In this document: one piece after another, positions 1 to 17,969 of the stretch
How positions within the stretch are numbered: the stretch's first letter is position 1
Layout: each line of letters opens with the position of its first letter
NCBI GenBank assembly: GCA_949752735.1
Contig: OX457038.1
Coordinates: 19,517,012-19,581,011 of the forward strand
Length of the DNA stretch: 64,000 nucleotides
Reading direction: 5' to 3'
Source: Lumbricus terrestris
Taxonomy: Eukaryota > Annelida > Clitellata > Crassiclitellata > Lumbricidae
Notes under the pieces: generated by a model
The model's database searches: none
What the model was told of the DNA's origin: nothing
The model's input: the letters and a program-made list of their open reading frames with translations, nothing else
Made by a program: the position numbers and the translations under genes

Positions 1-2
1 TG

Positions 3-5488
<5,486 letters not shown>

Positions 5489-5668
5489 CAAACGAAGAGG
5501 CACAACGGGTGCTGCCGCTGCTGCTGCGAGTCAGGTCATCTGTACGAATTACCTGAACGCTCATAGAACTAACATGCATGAACCGAGGGAACTGTGGCAA
5601 AAACATTTGCGTGTTCAGAAAACTGTGTCAATATTTCTGAGAGCTTTCGCTATAGTTTAGTTTGCTGT

Positions 5669-5674
5669 AATAAA
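5669..5674 (+). terminator. Polyadenylation signal AATAAA of the SLC1 gene
   Basis: A canonical AATAAA lies about 180 bases after the TAA stop at 5486-5488 and is followed by a T-rich stretch (gttttttt), as expected for the end of the transcript. The 3' UTR would then be short. No transcript evidence is available. Confidence 0.55.
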
Positions 5675-7037
5675 TAAGTTTTTTTGCGATTAATGAACTT
5701 TTCTCGGGTGTAACTGAGTTATAATTTCTGTCTCTCCTTAATAATGTGCACATAATTTACTTCTTGCAGTTCATTGTTTTCTTAGATAATTTTTTCGTTT
5801 CTAGTTTTAGCTTTGCTTCCATGACTATAGGCCTATCTCGCCTTCCAACCTTTCGTTTTTTTAAAAATCTGTGCCTGTCTTGAATATATAGCACCAGGAC
5901 TTATAATGCTCTGAATTCTGAAAGTCTATAGTAATAAGCTCTACAGTGAAGACTGACAAACAGTCGCAGTTTAACATCATGCAGTTCCTTTCTCTGCAGC
6001 AATGAGAATCGATCTCTATAAATTTGTGTGAGTCTCTGGCAAGTTCTGTCATCGCATCAATTACAACATAAATCAACAACGAATCACTGCAGTGCCTTTA
6101 TTTAAATCAACAAAAACTAACTTGCTTTTTTATTATATTTCTCCTGACTGTCGCACTGCTTGAGCTCCATAGGCCTATAGGTTAGTCGCAGTAGTCGTAG
6201 GAAGCCCCAGGTACGATCACTGAAGACTTCGACGTAGCACAGATCGAGTAGGCCTAAGCCTATGGTATTAGCCTACCGTAGCCTACGTATGTCCATCGCA
6301 AATATATGCCTACTGTCACACCGAATTCCATCGCCTTATAGGCCTAACCGCAGCACAGAATATATCTGTCGGTGAGGTTCCGTGAGGAAGACGACGACGA
6401 CGAGGAGGAGGATTCTCGATTTCTCTTTCGTCCGTTCTCTTTGTTCTTCAGTTCTGTCCTGTTCTTTTGTATGCTCAACACTTTTCATAGGGCTGGGTTC
6501 AGGTGGGCAAAGAAATTATTTGGCTCATGAGGAAAAAGAATTTGGCTCAGGCATGCAAAGAATAAAATTAAACCGAGGTGCATAACCGACACCCATAGCG
6601 TTAGGGACCTTAATATTATCTTTCGGATACCGGTATGCAGTTTCACCTTGACATTATAACTGGTGAGATCGCTGTTGTAAGGTTGGCATACCAGGCAGTG
6701 TTGCTATAAGGCCAACAGTATGTGCCTAAGGGAACGTATACCAAACAGTAAAAAGACTCGATCCGTATAATGATAGGCCTATATAGTCATCGATCTTCAT
6801 ACAGCTGTTAGTAAACCGATTATAGGCGAACGATCATTCTGTATGTATGGGCAAAGTAGGCCTACTTGCCAACAACAGTAGGCCTATTGTGTACCTCATG
6901 TAGGCTACAATGTAGCCTATGTCGCAGTCGAAATGCAACTTTAAGTCTTTAACTTAAACTAAAGAAGGTAGGCCTTTTATTCATATTCATGAATCATGTC
7001 GGAAACTTTAAACTAAACTAAAACTGCTGCCATGGTA

Positions 7038-7093
<56 letters not shown>

Positions 7094-7181
7094 ATATATA
7101 GGAACATATGGTACGTTGCTCACTTGCTCAAGTGAAAAGCGGGCGTTTTCGCATTTCTCTAAAAATTTATGGCCTGATAAT
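5675..7181. other. Intergenic stretch, no gene seen
   Basis: AT-rich DNA after the SLC1 gene, with many TAGGCCTA-type words and a (TA)n microsatellite at about 7039-7100. No open frame here has recognisable protein content. Confidence 0.6.
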
Positions 7182-7237
7182 TAGGGTTGCCAGGTGGCCT
7201 TCAGGAAATTACCGGACAATGGCCATCAAGTTACGGG

Positions 7238-7283
<46 letters not shown>

Positions 7284-8456
7284 CACACACACACACGCAC
7301 GCAATATATACATCAAGTTACGGGCCATATATATATATGGCCCGTAACTTGATGTATATATATATATGTGCTTGTATGTGTGGTGTGTGTGCGTGTGCGT
7401 GTGTGTGGGGTGAGGTTTGGCGGGGGCGAAAAACCGAAATTCCCGCGCAACATTGGATAATTCATATTATAATATAATATATAGGCCTATATACACACAT
7501 ATTATATAAAAGGCATGACCGCGGACGCCTAGATAACTTGCTTTTTAAATACAGACGTCCGTTTGGAAACTCAGCCAAGTACAGGCCTATAGATCTGAAG
7601 GGTGGATAAGATTATTCATAGGCCTATATACATGTAGATCTATATAATTATTATAATGCCCAATTTGAAAATTTGGCGCCATATATAGTGAATTCAGATA
7701 TTAAACAATATTAAAAATACATTTAACGATTTTAGCACTCAGTTCCATTCTGTAGATAACCTCAGTTGAACTATAGACCTTCAAAGCTAAATGCCATCCA
7801 TCATTAAGGCGGGAATCTTTGTACTGACAAATATAATTAATCAGTGGGGAGGGGATTAAGACAGGCTAGAAAGATCCAGTTGCAGATCGACACAGTCAGA
7901 CATAGACAGACAGAGATAGTGAGGCAGATAAGCACAGACAGATTAGGCCTACAAGATTCGGTGTTTAAGCCTTAAGGGAAAAGAGAGAGATAGACAGACA
8001 GAGAGGGAGAGATCGTTTGTGCAGATAGAGACAGACAGACGAACAAACAGACATACAGAGACATGGCCTAAATACGGAGATTCGGTTCAACCGTTGTTTG
8101 AACTATGAATCCAGCCTCCAACGTTATACGCACAAGGTATACAGGCTATCATGATCCGTGCATCATATATTTGGCTCTGTTATGATAGTTTATTTAACGA
8201 CGCCGTCATTTCGACGATGATCGGTATGTAGGCTATAAATTTGGCTTTGTTTCACAAGGCAATCCATTATACGCGGGAAAATCGTCAGCCGATATTTTCA
8301 TGGCCCCAAGAAACTATATGCACTCCAGATGCACTTGTTGCTGGCAATAATAATTTACCGGACATGGCTGTGTCCGGTAATGTCTGAAATTTCTGACCGG
8401 ACAGTTTGTGTAAATTCCGGACTGTCCGGTTCATTACCGGACGCCTGGCAACCCTA
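7182..8456. mobile_element. TIR element with internal microsatellites (probable DNA transposon remnant)
   Basis: TAGGGTTGCCAGG at 7182-7194 is mirrored by CCTGGCAACCCTA at 8444-8456, giving 13-bp terminal inverted repeats. ACCGGAC words lie just inside both ends. The interior holds (TA)n, (CA)n and (GT)n tracts and GACAGACA-rich sequence but no transposase. I could not find a clean target-site duplication, so the class is uncertain; the termini resemble hAT-type MITEs. Confidence 0.55.
7305..7360. repeat. Perfect 56-bp palindrome
   Basis: Arms of 22 bases (TATATA, CATCAAGTTA, CGGGCC) flank a self-complementary (AT)6 centre, with no mismatch. A partial third copy of the arm (CATCAAGTTACGGG) lies at about 7224. 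It can form a cruciform or hairpin. Confidence 0.95.
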
Positions 8457-8558
8457 CAGTGATAATGTAGAAATATGAAAGAATTCCAGTAGTAGGCCTA
8501 GTATAGTTGCAGTTTAGCGTCATTGTGCGATAACAATTTAACAAAGATCACTAGCGAC

Positions 8559-9296
8559 CAAGGCCGTAGCTAGGGGGGTGTTTTGGGTGTTTGAACACCC
8601 CCCGAAATGGAAAATGTAAAAAATACTATAATGCATTTACTAGCACTGTAAGTAAGTAAGTAAGTAAGTAAGTATATTCTTTAATGCAACCAGTTGCAAA
8701 ACAGCACTCTGGTGAACAAGTATCACATAATTATAAAAGCTTCACATACGACATCAAAAAAGACTATCGACAAAACAAAGTAACTAGTATGTAAAAAGCA
8801 TTCTAGTTACAAATGTTTTCCTCATCTGATTATCTGTTCTTGGTAACACCCGGTCATGGTGTCTGGGGCGTAAATTATGACCCGTTTGCTTCGCTGGGGG
8901 GGAGCAACTCATGGAGGACGTGGCCTGGGCGTGTCAGAACCGCTGAAAACAAACGGGTATCTGCATGACGACACAGTTCTTCAAAAGTTGGATTATCACC
9001 AGGAAGATAATGCTGTCGAATGAGTCTGTTTATCATGGCTTGAAGCCTACCCTTTTCTTGTTGTCCAGCATGTAGCACATGATGTGAAAACCATGAAATT
9101 ATAAAACCATGAAAACACCCCCAAAATGAAAAATGGAAAACTATAATTGAATGCATTCACTAGCACATAATGAAAAAACATGAATTAGGCGAAAATGGTA
9201 AGAAAGCGCCGTTTCCGATGACAAATAGAGGTCGTCAGAAATTCTCCGCCGTAGAAACACATACACCTCCCCAATCAAATCCTGGCTACGGCCTTG
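8559..9296. mobile_element. hAT-type non-autonomous DNA transposon
   Basis: Terminal inverted repeats begin CAAGGCCGTAGC and end CTACGGCCTTG. The 8-bp flanks CTAGCGAC (8551-8558) and CTAGCAAC (9297-9304) differ at one base, which fits a hAT target-site duplication. No transposase is present. A LINE 3' fragment sits inside on the minus strand. Confidence 0.8.
8648..9085 (-). pseudogene. LINE 3' end: ORF2 C-terminal fragment with ACTT-repeat tail
   Basis: Read on the minus strand, 9066-8875 encodes a fragment containing RLIRQHYLPGDNPTFEEL and GHVLHELLPP, then a stop. This is the hallmark C-terminus of LINE ORF2 proteins of aquatic animals. Non-coding 3' sequence follows, ending in a short (ACTT)n tail at about 8650-8675. 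Everything upstream of the C-terminus is missing, so it is a 5'-truncated dead copy. It lies within the hAT element 8559-9296. Confidence 0.7.
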
Positions 9297-9304
9297 CTAG
9301 CAAC

Positions 9305-10065
9305 ACCCGCGTCTGTCCGGGCTGGGGGGACTGGCACTGGCCAAGTGTAACCAGTGGCGGAGTTATTCCTGTTACTAAGCTTTCAATTGGGCGAAATAGC
9401 GCACCATGAACGTAGCAACGCATACGAATTGCAAATGGAGGATGACTGATAAATGGGGCCGTTTAAATCCGAGGAATTATACAACGACTTGCATTGCTTG
9501 AGATTTTTTAAGCAAACCAGTTGATAAAAGTGAGCGTTTGTTATTAATAATGTACGCCTGTATTATGTTCTGAATGCCATGTTAGAATATACTGTTGCTT
9601 TGTGAACTTTCTCTCATAACTGCTGCTGAGTTTAAATATTCGTATTAAAGTAGGCCTAATTGCGTGTGATGTAATAATAATGTGCAATATTATACGCAGT
9701 GCAAAATTCAGCTTTGTTACCAAGAAATTTCAGCCAGTGCAGCCAGCGTATTAACTAGTTTAGTGATGTGGATAGTTTTACAGATGAAATAAATTTTTGT
9801 CTGGTTTACTGCCAGGTTCTAGTCTGCTCAGGCATACCGGCGTTTATCTGAGGCACAGCAAACTACTTAACGTTGTTGATAATCTTCGAGAAACTGTTTT
9901 CTTCATTGTTATGCTTATAAGCGATTTGACCACCTCAGAATGTGAGAGAAATCGGAGAGCAACTGCAGGAACTATCTTGGTAATCAGTGATTCCCACAAG
10001 GAAGTGCACTACATCATGACTGCATTTTAAAGGCAGTTTTAAAACTCAAGTGCAACTAGAGCAGA
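9305..10065. other. Intergenic stretch, no gene seen
   Basis: AT-rich. An open stretch at 9797-10030 has no recognisable domain and no splice or start context, so I do not call it a gene. The promoter of the MAP7-like gene may lie here or just downstream, but I see no decisive element. Confidence 0.5.
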
Positions 10066-10069
10066 CAAA

Positions 10070-10610
10070 CGGCGGTCATTTTGTGTGGTTGTGCAGACTA
10101 CAATCTTGTTTTGTAACAGTATGGCTGCCCAAGAAATCACTAAAATAGAGCACTGCAACCACTGAGATATGTTATCATATGCATCCCATGATGCAGTTCA
10201 GTAGGTAAGTAATCAACACAACAAATTAGCACGATTTCTAAGTAAGTAGATAGGACATTTTATTTCATTGCGGCAGTAGAAAAATGGTAATCAATCGTTT
10301 TTGCAGATTAAATTATTCACCATTGTATGGGTTTTAGCGTTGGTCGCCTACAGGTTGGATTGACTTCTCGCTAAGTAAAAGTCGGATTGATGAAATAATT
10401 GTACTTAAATGGAAGTGTGATTGATGAAAAGATTCTTGCTGAAATTGGACATGGATTGAGAACTCCTAACAATTTCTCGAGTTCATTACTTACTTACTGA
10501 GCACATTGCCACACAGGATGTTGCTCTTAGGTCGCTTCGCTCAATTTTAGCGATTTCTTGGGCAGCCATACTGTTTACAAAATGAGACAATAGTCTGCAC
10601 AATTACCCAT
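10070..10610. repeat. Large imperfect inverted repeat (arms about 120-150 bp)
   Basis: The arm at about 10085-10222 (with GTGCAGACTA, AGTATGGCTGCCCAAGAAAT and GGTAAGTAATCAAC) is mirrored by the complement of about 10487-10605, with several mismatches and a spacer of roughly 265 bases. Both arms carry, in the same relative order, an ATG followed by GCTGCCCAAGAAATC and a GTAAGTAA word. It may be a foldback transposon or an inverted duplication of a short exon-like segment upstream of the MAP7-like gene. Confidence 0.7.
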
Positions 10611-10795
10611 TTTTGCTTACTAACGGCATATCAGCGACTGAGTTGATGTACTGGTTTACCCTTATTTTTACTGTTTCATTGTATAATGATAAATAAAATT
10701 AACATTATAAATAAAATTAACATTGAATAGACATTTGTGCCAGTTATGAGCGTTGGAGTAATACATAAATTTAAGGATTTATCTTTTGTAGAAAA

Positions 10796-13700
10796 ATGAG
10801 TGTGTCAGAATCACCTCAGCTGCTGCCGAGTTTGGACACCTCTCTCTTGGCAAAAGATGATAGTAGGTTCAAATTTATAATTATCTGTCTTATATAATTC
10901 TAATTTAATAAGATTTGCTGTTTACAATGTTTAGAACTGAAACCTCTAATCTAAAGACTTCATAATGGTGTAGTCGGTTGATTGTGCCTGATGGCCATTA
11001 TTGAGACTTGTGTTTTGCTAAGTCATACAAGATGCAGGAGAAATATATTAATAATTATGTCTGTTAATTGAAGACCTATGATCTTAACATATATTTAAAG
11101 TTGTACTACAGTAGACACTTGATTTAGCTTTAGTTTGAAGGGAGGTAGTTGATCAATCCAGCAGAGAATTTATTCTAATGCTGGATCCTCCAAATGGTGC
11201 GAACCACCGTAGCACAAATTCTTCCTGTGCTGGAGTTCGTAGCAGGACTAGTGGGGAATTCACCTGCGTCTTTAAAGCTGCTTCTCTTTTCATGGACCTG
11301 AAATGCTGAGAGATCTTCTGAATAACTCTGCTGTTAGAAGCGCTTTATAAATGTTAGATTAGATTAGATTAGATTGCAAATTCTTTTATAACAAGGTCAG
11401 CTTGATGACATGGATCAAGCTTGATTAAATTTCCAAACAGACTTCTTTATATTAAGTTCTGAGTGTTCTCATTACAGTCAGTATTACTGCAGGATGTTTG
11501 ATGGGATCCTCAAAGTTGGCATGTTATAAGGATGCTAATTGATTACAGGCACCTGTTAGATAATTTACCAATAGATACCAATTGTGGTTTACAGTAACAG
11601 AAGTTAAAAATGTTTATTCAATGAAAAATCACTTCACATACCTATAAATGATTTGTACACGTAGAACAACTTGTTTTACTACATGACTGCACTTGTATGC
11701 AAGCCGAGTACATCAGTCATCAGGTTAAAAAATGGTTTAAACAGAAAATTGCAATTGTTGTGTGTTGGTTGTCACTTATTTTTGTGGTAAAGGCTCCAAG
11801 ATTAGTTGCTAAAATTTGCTATATTTTAAGAGTTTAAAAATAAGTCATTATTTGAGAATTGTTGTTGTGAGTATGCTGTAACACCATTTAAACAAGCTCT
11901 GCGGCCTTTACAAAACATTTAAGAATGTGATATTGAATGGTTTTACATTGGTTCAGAATGGTTATAAAATAATAATATTGAAAAGGTATATTAAAGCACA
12001 TGTATTTTAACTAAATTGCAGATTCGCCAAAGACTATGGAGCGCGAGGAGCGCTTGCGAATAACTCGCGAGCGTCTGAGGGAAGAGCAGAGGCGTAGGCT
12101 GGAAGAGCTTCGAGAGTCAATGGAACGAGCTGAAGAGTTTCGCAGGAAACAAGAAGAAAATCGTCGTCAGAAGATTGAAGAGATGAGGAAGCGGGATGAG
12201 CAGCATCGAGCCAGTGTGGAAGAACGAAGAAAGAAACTGCTGGATGAAGAAAATGTAAGATATACTGATATATGACATGCACGACAGCCAAGGGTGGGGC
12301 AAATCCCAGGGACCTGGCATCTTTTGGAACTCGGGCTAAGTAGTTATATTTATATAAAGTTAATGATTTATGCCCTTTAAAAATAATATTGCAGAGAATT
12401 AGCTGCAATCAAGTTAAGCTTCAATTTAACAACTGAACAAAATCGTGTTGTTATATTATAAATGCAAAATTGTAGGTCATACCTGCATTTAAGAAAAAAT
12501 TATTTCAATTTGTTCCTTAAAAATTTGTTTCTTATAACACTTTAAGATATTTGAGGACCCTTGACTGCTCTGCCCAGGGGTCCGAGGATTTCTCTCCTCA
12601 GCCCTGTAGACATGAGCTCTTATGGATTGGTGTAAGAACAACAGAAAAAGTATTGAATGGGTAACTGTTCCTAGGTTACTGTATTTGCAAAAAGTTTTAA
12701 AAGTTATTCATTTACGAATGTAACATTGTCAGAAACGTTGGTAATTACTGGAGAGGAGCACCCATAATGAAGGTAATCAAGTTCAATGAAAATTTCCATA
12801 CGTCAGCAGCTTGAATATTGGAGTCTTGAGCATGAAAAGAGGTGCAAGAGCTTTGTTTGTACTATGCAAAACTGCAGCAAGCACAGATTCTGGCCCTGTC
12901 TTTGACATCGGCTCTGCTGTCAGAGCCATTCAAAGACTAGGCCATCAGTGATTGGTAGCAAATGCACAGGAAAGATGAATCTATTGCAATATTGCTTTCT
13001 GTTGCTAGGAACGGAAGCAGGCAATCGTGCGGAAGACAGAGGCCAAACTGGAGCAGACGAAACAGAAGAAAATCTCAGGTTTTTACGAGTTTAACAGCAT
13101 TGGAGGGACTGATGAACACTGGATGAGGATTAATCGTGGTGCAGAGATTAGGCGAAAAGCGTTGGTGAATAATGGGCAAATGGTTGGGGATCCAGCGGTT
13201 GGGCAGATGTCCACAGCTCGTAGGGACAGTGATTATGGGCAGCGACGTAAGTGTGTTGAGAGATGTGCGATCCAGGTATTTGTGTGGTGGAGGTTGAATT
13301 CGGTTTAAACCCATTGTCCATACATTATGCATTTGAATATTTTGTTTTACTTTGTTATCTGGACTTATTTGATTTCTTATGGTTCTGGTATTTTGAAACT
13401 ACAACTCAGCTTATATTTGATTCTCGGTGTGTTTAAAAAATTGATGGCTTTTAATTTGTGCCTTTATGGGTTTTGCACTTTTGTTTGGAATGGTTGATGT
13501 ACATGACATTGTCTTTGAATGTAGTGAATCATAGATCAGACCGTTGATGGATTGTCTTAATTGTGTTTGTATATTTCTATTCCGGCATGCTTCTGATATT
13601 TTGAGTACGTGTTTAGGTACTTCTCTAGCTCTATTCTCATACAGCAGCGTATTGAATGCTAGCCATACTACGCCATTGGGTGCATCCGACTTTCGAAGTA

Positions 13701-16700
13701 CTAGAAATTTGGAGAGCAGTCCGTACGAAAACAATATGCCAGCTGGTCACAGGAGGACAACCGTGGTGGTTAGGAGAAAGAGATTATCATCATCGGTGGA
13801 TCAGATAGCGGGGAATCGAGTCACAATCTCTGAAAGTCAGTCAAGTAAACTGGAAGTAGAACCATCTAGTTCTGGATCAAACGGAAATGGTGAGTTTTAT
13901 TCCACAACATTATATTTTCATTAATCAGTTATGTCGTGCTTATGATTAGATGGATTTAAAGAATTTGCCTCAACAGGTCAGGCAGCTGGAAAATAATATA
14001 TTCAGTCTGTTAAATGAGGTTTTGTATTTTTGGACTTTTAATTGCATTGTTTATGTGAACATGTGGATATATAAAAGGTTGACTTGTTTATGAACTTGTC
14101 AAAATTTTAGACTACTTGGTATTTAATCTGTGCAGTAAAATAATGGTCAGATGAATTTAAAAGAAAGAAGTTGACATGTATTCACTCAGCTGAATACGAT
14201 CAATTTGAATAATGTCCAAATAAGTATTAGATTGATAAAAATTCTGTGTTAGGACTTGCACAAGTTTCAAGAATGGCAATAAAGCTCAAGATTGCTTTTG
14301 AAGGCAACATTTCTATGTAGCTAAGGGACACAATGGTCCTGATATATTGCCCTGGCAATATAGGTTTTTGGCTGCATTAATATCTCCTTTTCGCAGACAT
14401 TACTCATAGGCATGAACGCATGAATGCCATCTTATTGACTGACTTGAATCAAGCTGCTTATAGAGTTTGCTGTATCAATCAATCAATCAATCAGTCATTG
14501 AATCAACCATTTTATTGAAACTTTTGCCACTACATAGAAAACACACATCTGCTCTCTAACAACCCTACCTGCATGAGCAGTTTGACTGGGCTAGAAACTT
14601 GATGCAGCTGGGGTTGTGAAGCTGCTAATATCCATTGCCATTGATCATCCTAAATTGGATTATCAAAATGTTGATGAGTATTAGCCTGTATATATCGTCT
14701 GTATGAATCTCGTTTTTCTTATTTAATTATTCGGCAATGTTTGTTGACGTTCCTCTGGATGTGTTTAAAACAGCTAGCAGTTGTATGAACAAGTTTTGCA
14801 AATAATTAATTTAGATGATGCCAATTTCATGTTGTGAAGTCTTGTAAAGAGGTGTGACTTGAAGTGTTGAAAATATGGTAATTAGTAGAGGAAACTACTG
14901 GCCCTATTGATATGTCCAGCAAAGTTAGACATATAACTGACTTCTGTAGCAGTATTGCAGCATCTCATATTTTGACTTGAAAATGATTGGACAGTACATG
15001 GATAATTAGTTACTTTGCATTTTACTGTATGTCTGATGAACTTTTAAATGGTTCTGTGTGAATTTTCAGTCATTTGCTGGAGCCACCGTATAATGTTACT
15101 TTGGGAGCCATGTAATCAAGTAAATGCTGTTTAATGAGATAGTGTTATAACAAGATTGCATTCTAAAGCCAATTAATAATTGTGTGAGTTTGCTTTATCA
15201 TGTACATCATAACAAGTTGCTTCCAGTGCCTTATTTTTCTATTTAACTTGTGCTTTTTTGCAACGCTAAGCTACTGTAGAACTTACTAACAGTTGATTAC
15301 AAGGTATCTGTAACAAATCCTGGAGGGTCAAATAAACAAGGGAAATTGTTCCTCCCTCTAATTAATTATTATATACATGAATTCAGCTAAGTTGAATTGC
15401 ATTATAAGAAATTGTATTTCGGCTTTACTGCATAGATAAATGTTCATTAGGCAAGTAATTAATTTTAGTATATGCTTGATGTGTGAATATGGTTAGCCAT
15501 GTATGATAGGAGTAAACAGGTAGATATGTCAGAGTACTGAGATTGGTAGAATCAGGCCACATTATTTGGTGACATCTAAAATGATGATAAATGTAGTGCA
15601 TGCATCCGTAACAATGTTTGTGTGTGCCTTGATGTTACTTTTTTATGCTAATGATATGGCCCATGACAGACTGCGGCATATGCAATCGTACATGATTAAC
15701 AATAGCCTATTTGTGACTGATCAGTATTCAGGTGTAACTACCATTTGCATTATCAGTGTAGCCAACTATTTTTAAGGAATTTTGCTCTTGATAACTGCAT
15801 TGTTCTTACTTTTCTGGCCCTTTTAAACAAACCAAGGCATTTTTATATTCCACATCCCGAAAGTGTATGAGTCACAGATTGATCTAAGACTTGTATGTTC
15901 CATAGTATATATATATTATGTATGTAATATTTATCTTTATGTTTTGACTTAAAAGTTTATGTTTAGTAACTCATCACCATTCCTACATGTGCATCATTGT
16001 ATGTATATAACTATATATGTATGTGTGGACTGTAGATGATATGTAGCCTATTTGGCAATTTCACGCCATTCTAATAACTTGTGAATGTAAGTGTTTCATT
16101 CTACTATTAAAATAATTACGTTAAAATGGCATATATGTATATATTATATATATTATATAAAAGTCAGTTTGGACACTGATGAAGCTATGTCGAATGAAAA
16201 TTGAGAGTGGACATGTTTGACACAGACGAGTGTTAAAGTAAACATTTATCGAGTGGCGAAATTTGTCAACTGTAGCAGATGATTTGCTGAAGTCAACTGG
16301 ACGTTTGAGACTAGTATTAATTTAGCCTTTTAATTCAGTAAATTGTGGTATTGCGATATAGTTGGAGTGGATGTATGCTCAAAGAAATCAATCAAGGTTC
16401 AAGTTGATTTTTGACACTCGTGATGCTATGTCGAATGAGAATCAATTTGTTCTTTTGTAGCATACGTGTGTATAAATCATTCAGACTATTGAATTTGTGA
16501 GGGTTTGAGTTTTGTGCTTTAAAGTTGGTTATATCTTAGCATTTGTACACTTGAAATAGGTGACAATTTTATGAGAGACATGCTGAGGAATGTATTGATG
16601 AGGATCTGCTATGATGATTTTCTCTTCACATCTGATGATTGCCCTGCAACCTGGATTTAACTGAGATTTTACGCATCAGAGATTGCTGACCACAGTCTGA

Positions 16701-17937
16701 AACTCTCAATTCAAGATATCATTTGTATTTTGAACAGCTTCTGCGAGAAACCTTTCGGTTAAAATGTTTATAGCTTGTTTGGTGCCAATTGGTAATATAG
16801 ACAAAGGGTCATTAAGCAGTACTTAAAAGTCAGCGTGGATACGAAGTGTTATTGACTTCATTTTCTTGACCTCTGCAATCAATATCAGTATGTATTTCCA
16901 AACCCCAGTCACATTTAAGTCGAGTAGGTGGTGTAGGGTATGTTCCGTACCTTGGAGCCACATGGTTGTGGGTTCAAATCCACCTAAAGCTGCTGTGCAG
17001 GGACCCTGGGCAAGTCCTTCACTCACTCCGATTCAGTGTCTTCACTGTAGTTTGGAGCGCCTCTGAGTAGCAATATTGAAGGGAGGCTATATAACAAGTG
17101 CTTATACATACATGCATCTATGTGCAGTTTTGTGCACCATTACACATGCATGTGAAAGATGTTTGTGATAATAATAGTTAATATTATAATAGATAGAATA
17201 GCTTTTGGTTTGGCTTGCTTAGGTGTTCTCATCTGTTGCTGCTTGGTTGTGGTATTTCATGTTTTGTCATTTTGAATGCCACCTCTGTTCGTATCCGTGC
17301 TTCTGCTTCCTTGTGTTGGGTGCAATCTGTTGGCTTTGCTTGTAGTGTTGTTGCTCTTTTGTTGTCATTTTATTTGTTTCCCAATGTTACCAGTGTGAAT
17401 GGTACATTACACGTACTAGTTATCGGATAGTTAATCACCAGGAAGTTAGATTTCTTATTTGATCAAATATCCAAAGTTACTTATAAATTTATTACTTTGT
17501 TAACCTTAATAATTAACTAGCGCTACCAAAACAATAGATTAAAATGTATGGTTTTTTTGTACAGAATTTTAACTGCCGAGTTTGATGATTGATTATTTTG
17601 TTTAAAAAAATTTACTGAGTAATTTTGACTTGTTCAATTCACATTTCTTATTTTATGACGTTGAGCAGCCCATTTTTTTGAGTTAGCAATATTTAAAACA
17701 ATAGTAATGTGAGCCGTTTGATTGAAAAATTCAGGAATAATTTTGCATTTGATGTAACTCCTGATGGAAAGTTGAAGATGACAACAAAATTTGCTGCTTC
17801 ATTGTAATAATCAGATTTTCGATTACTCTGGTTCAAGCATACACCTTCTGCATATGGAAAGATTGAAATTTTGTGGAAGGAAGTAGTTGCTGATTCAGAC
17901 TACATTTTAAGAAGTTTTCATGCTTTACACAAATATA

Positions 17938-17969
<32 letters not shown>

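Noticed and set aside
9797..10030. 78-codon open frame upstream of the MAP7-like gene
   Set aside because: No family similarity recognised; AT-rich, and not linked in frame or by splice sites to the gene.
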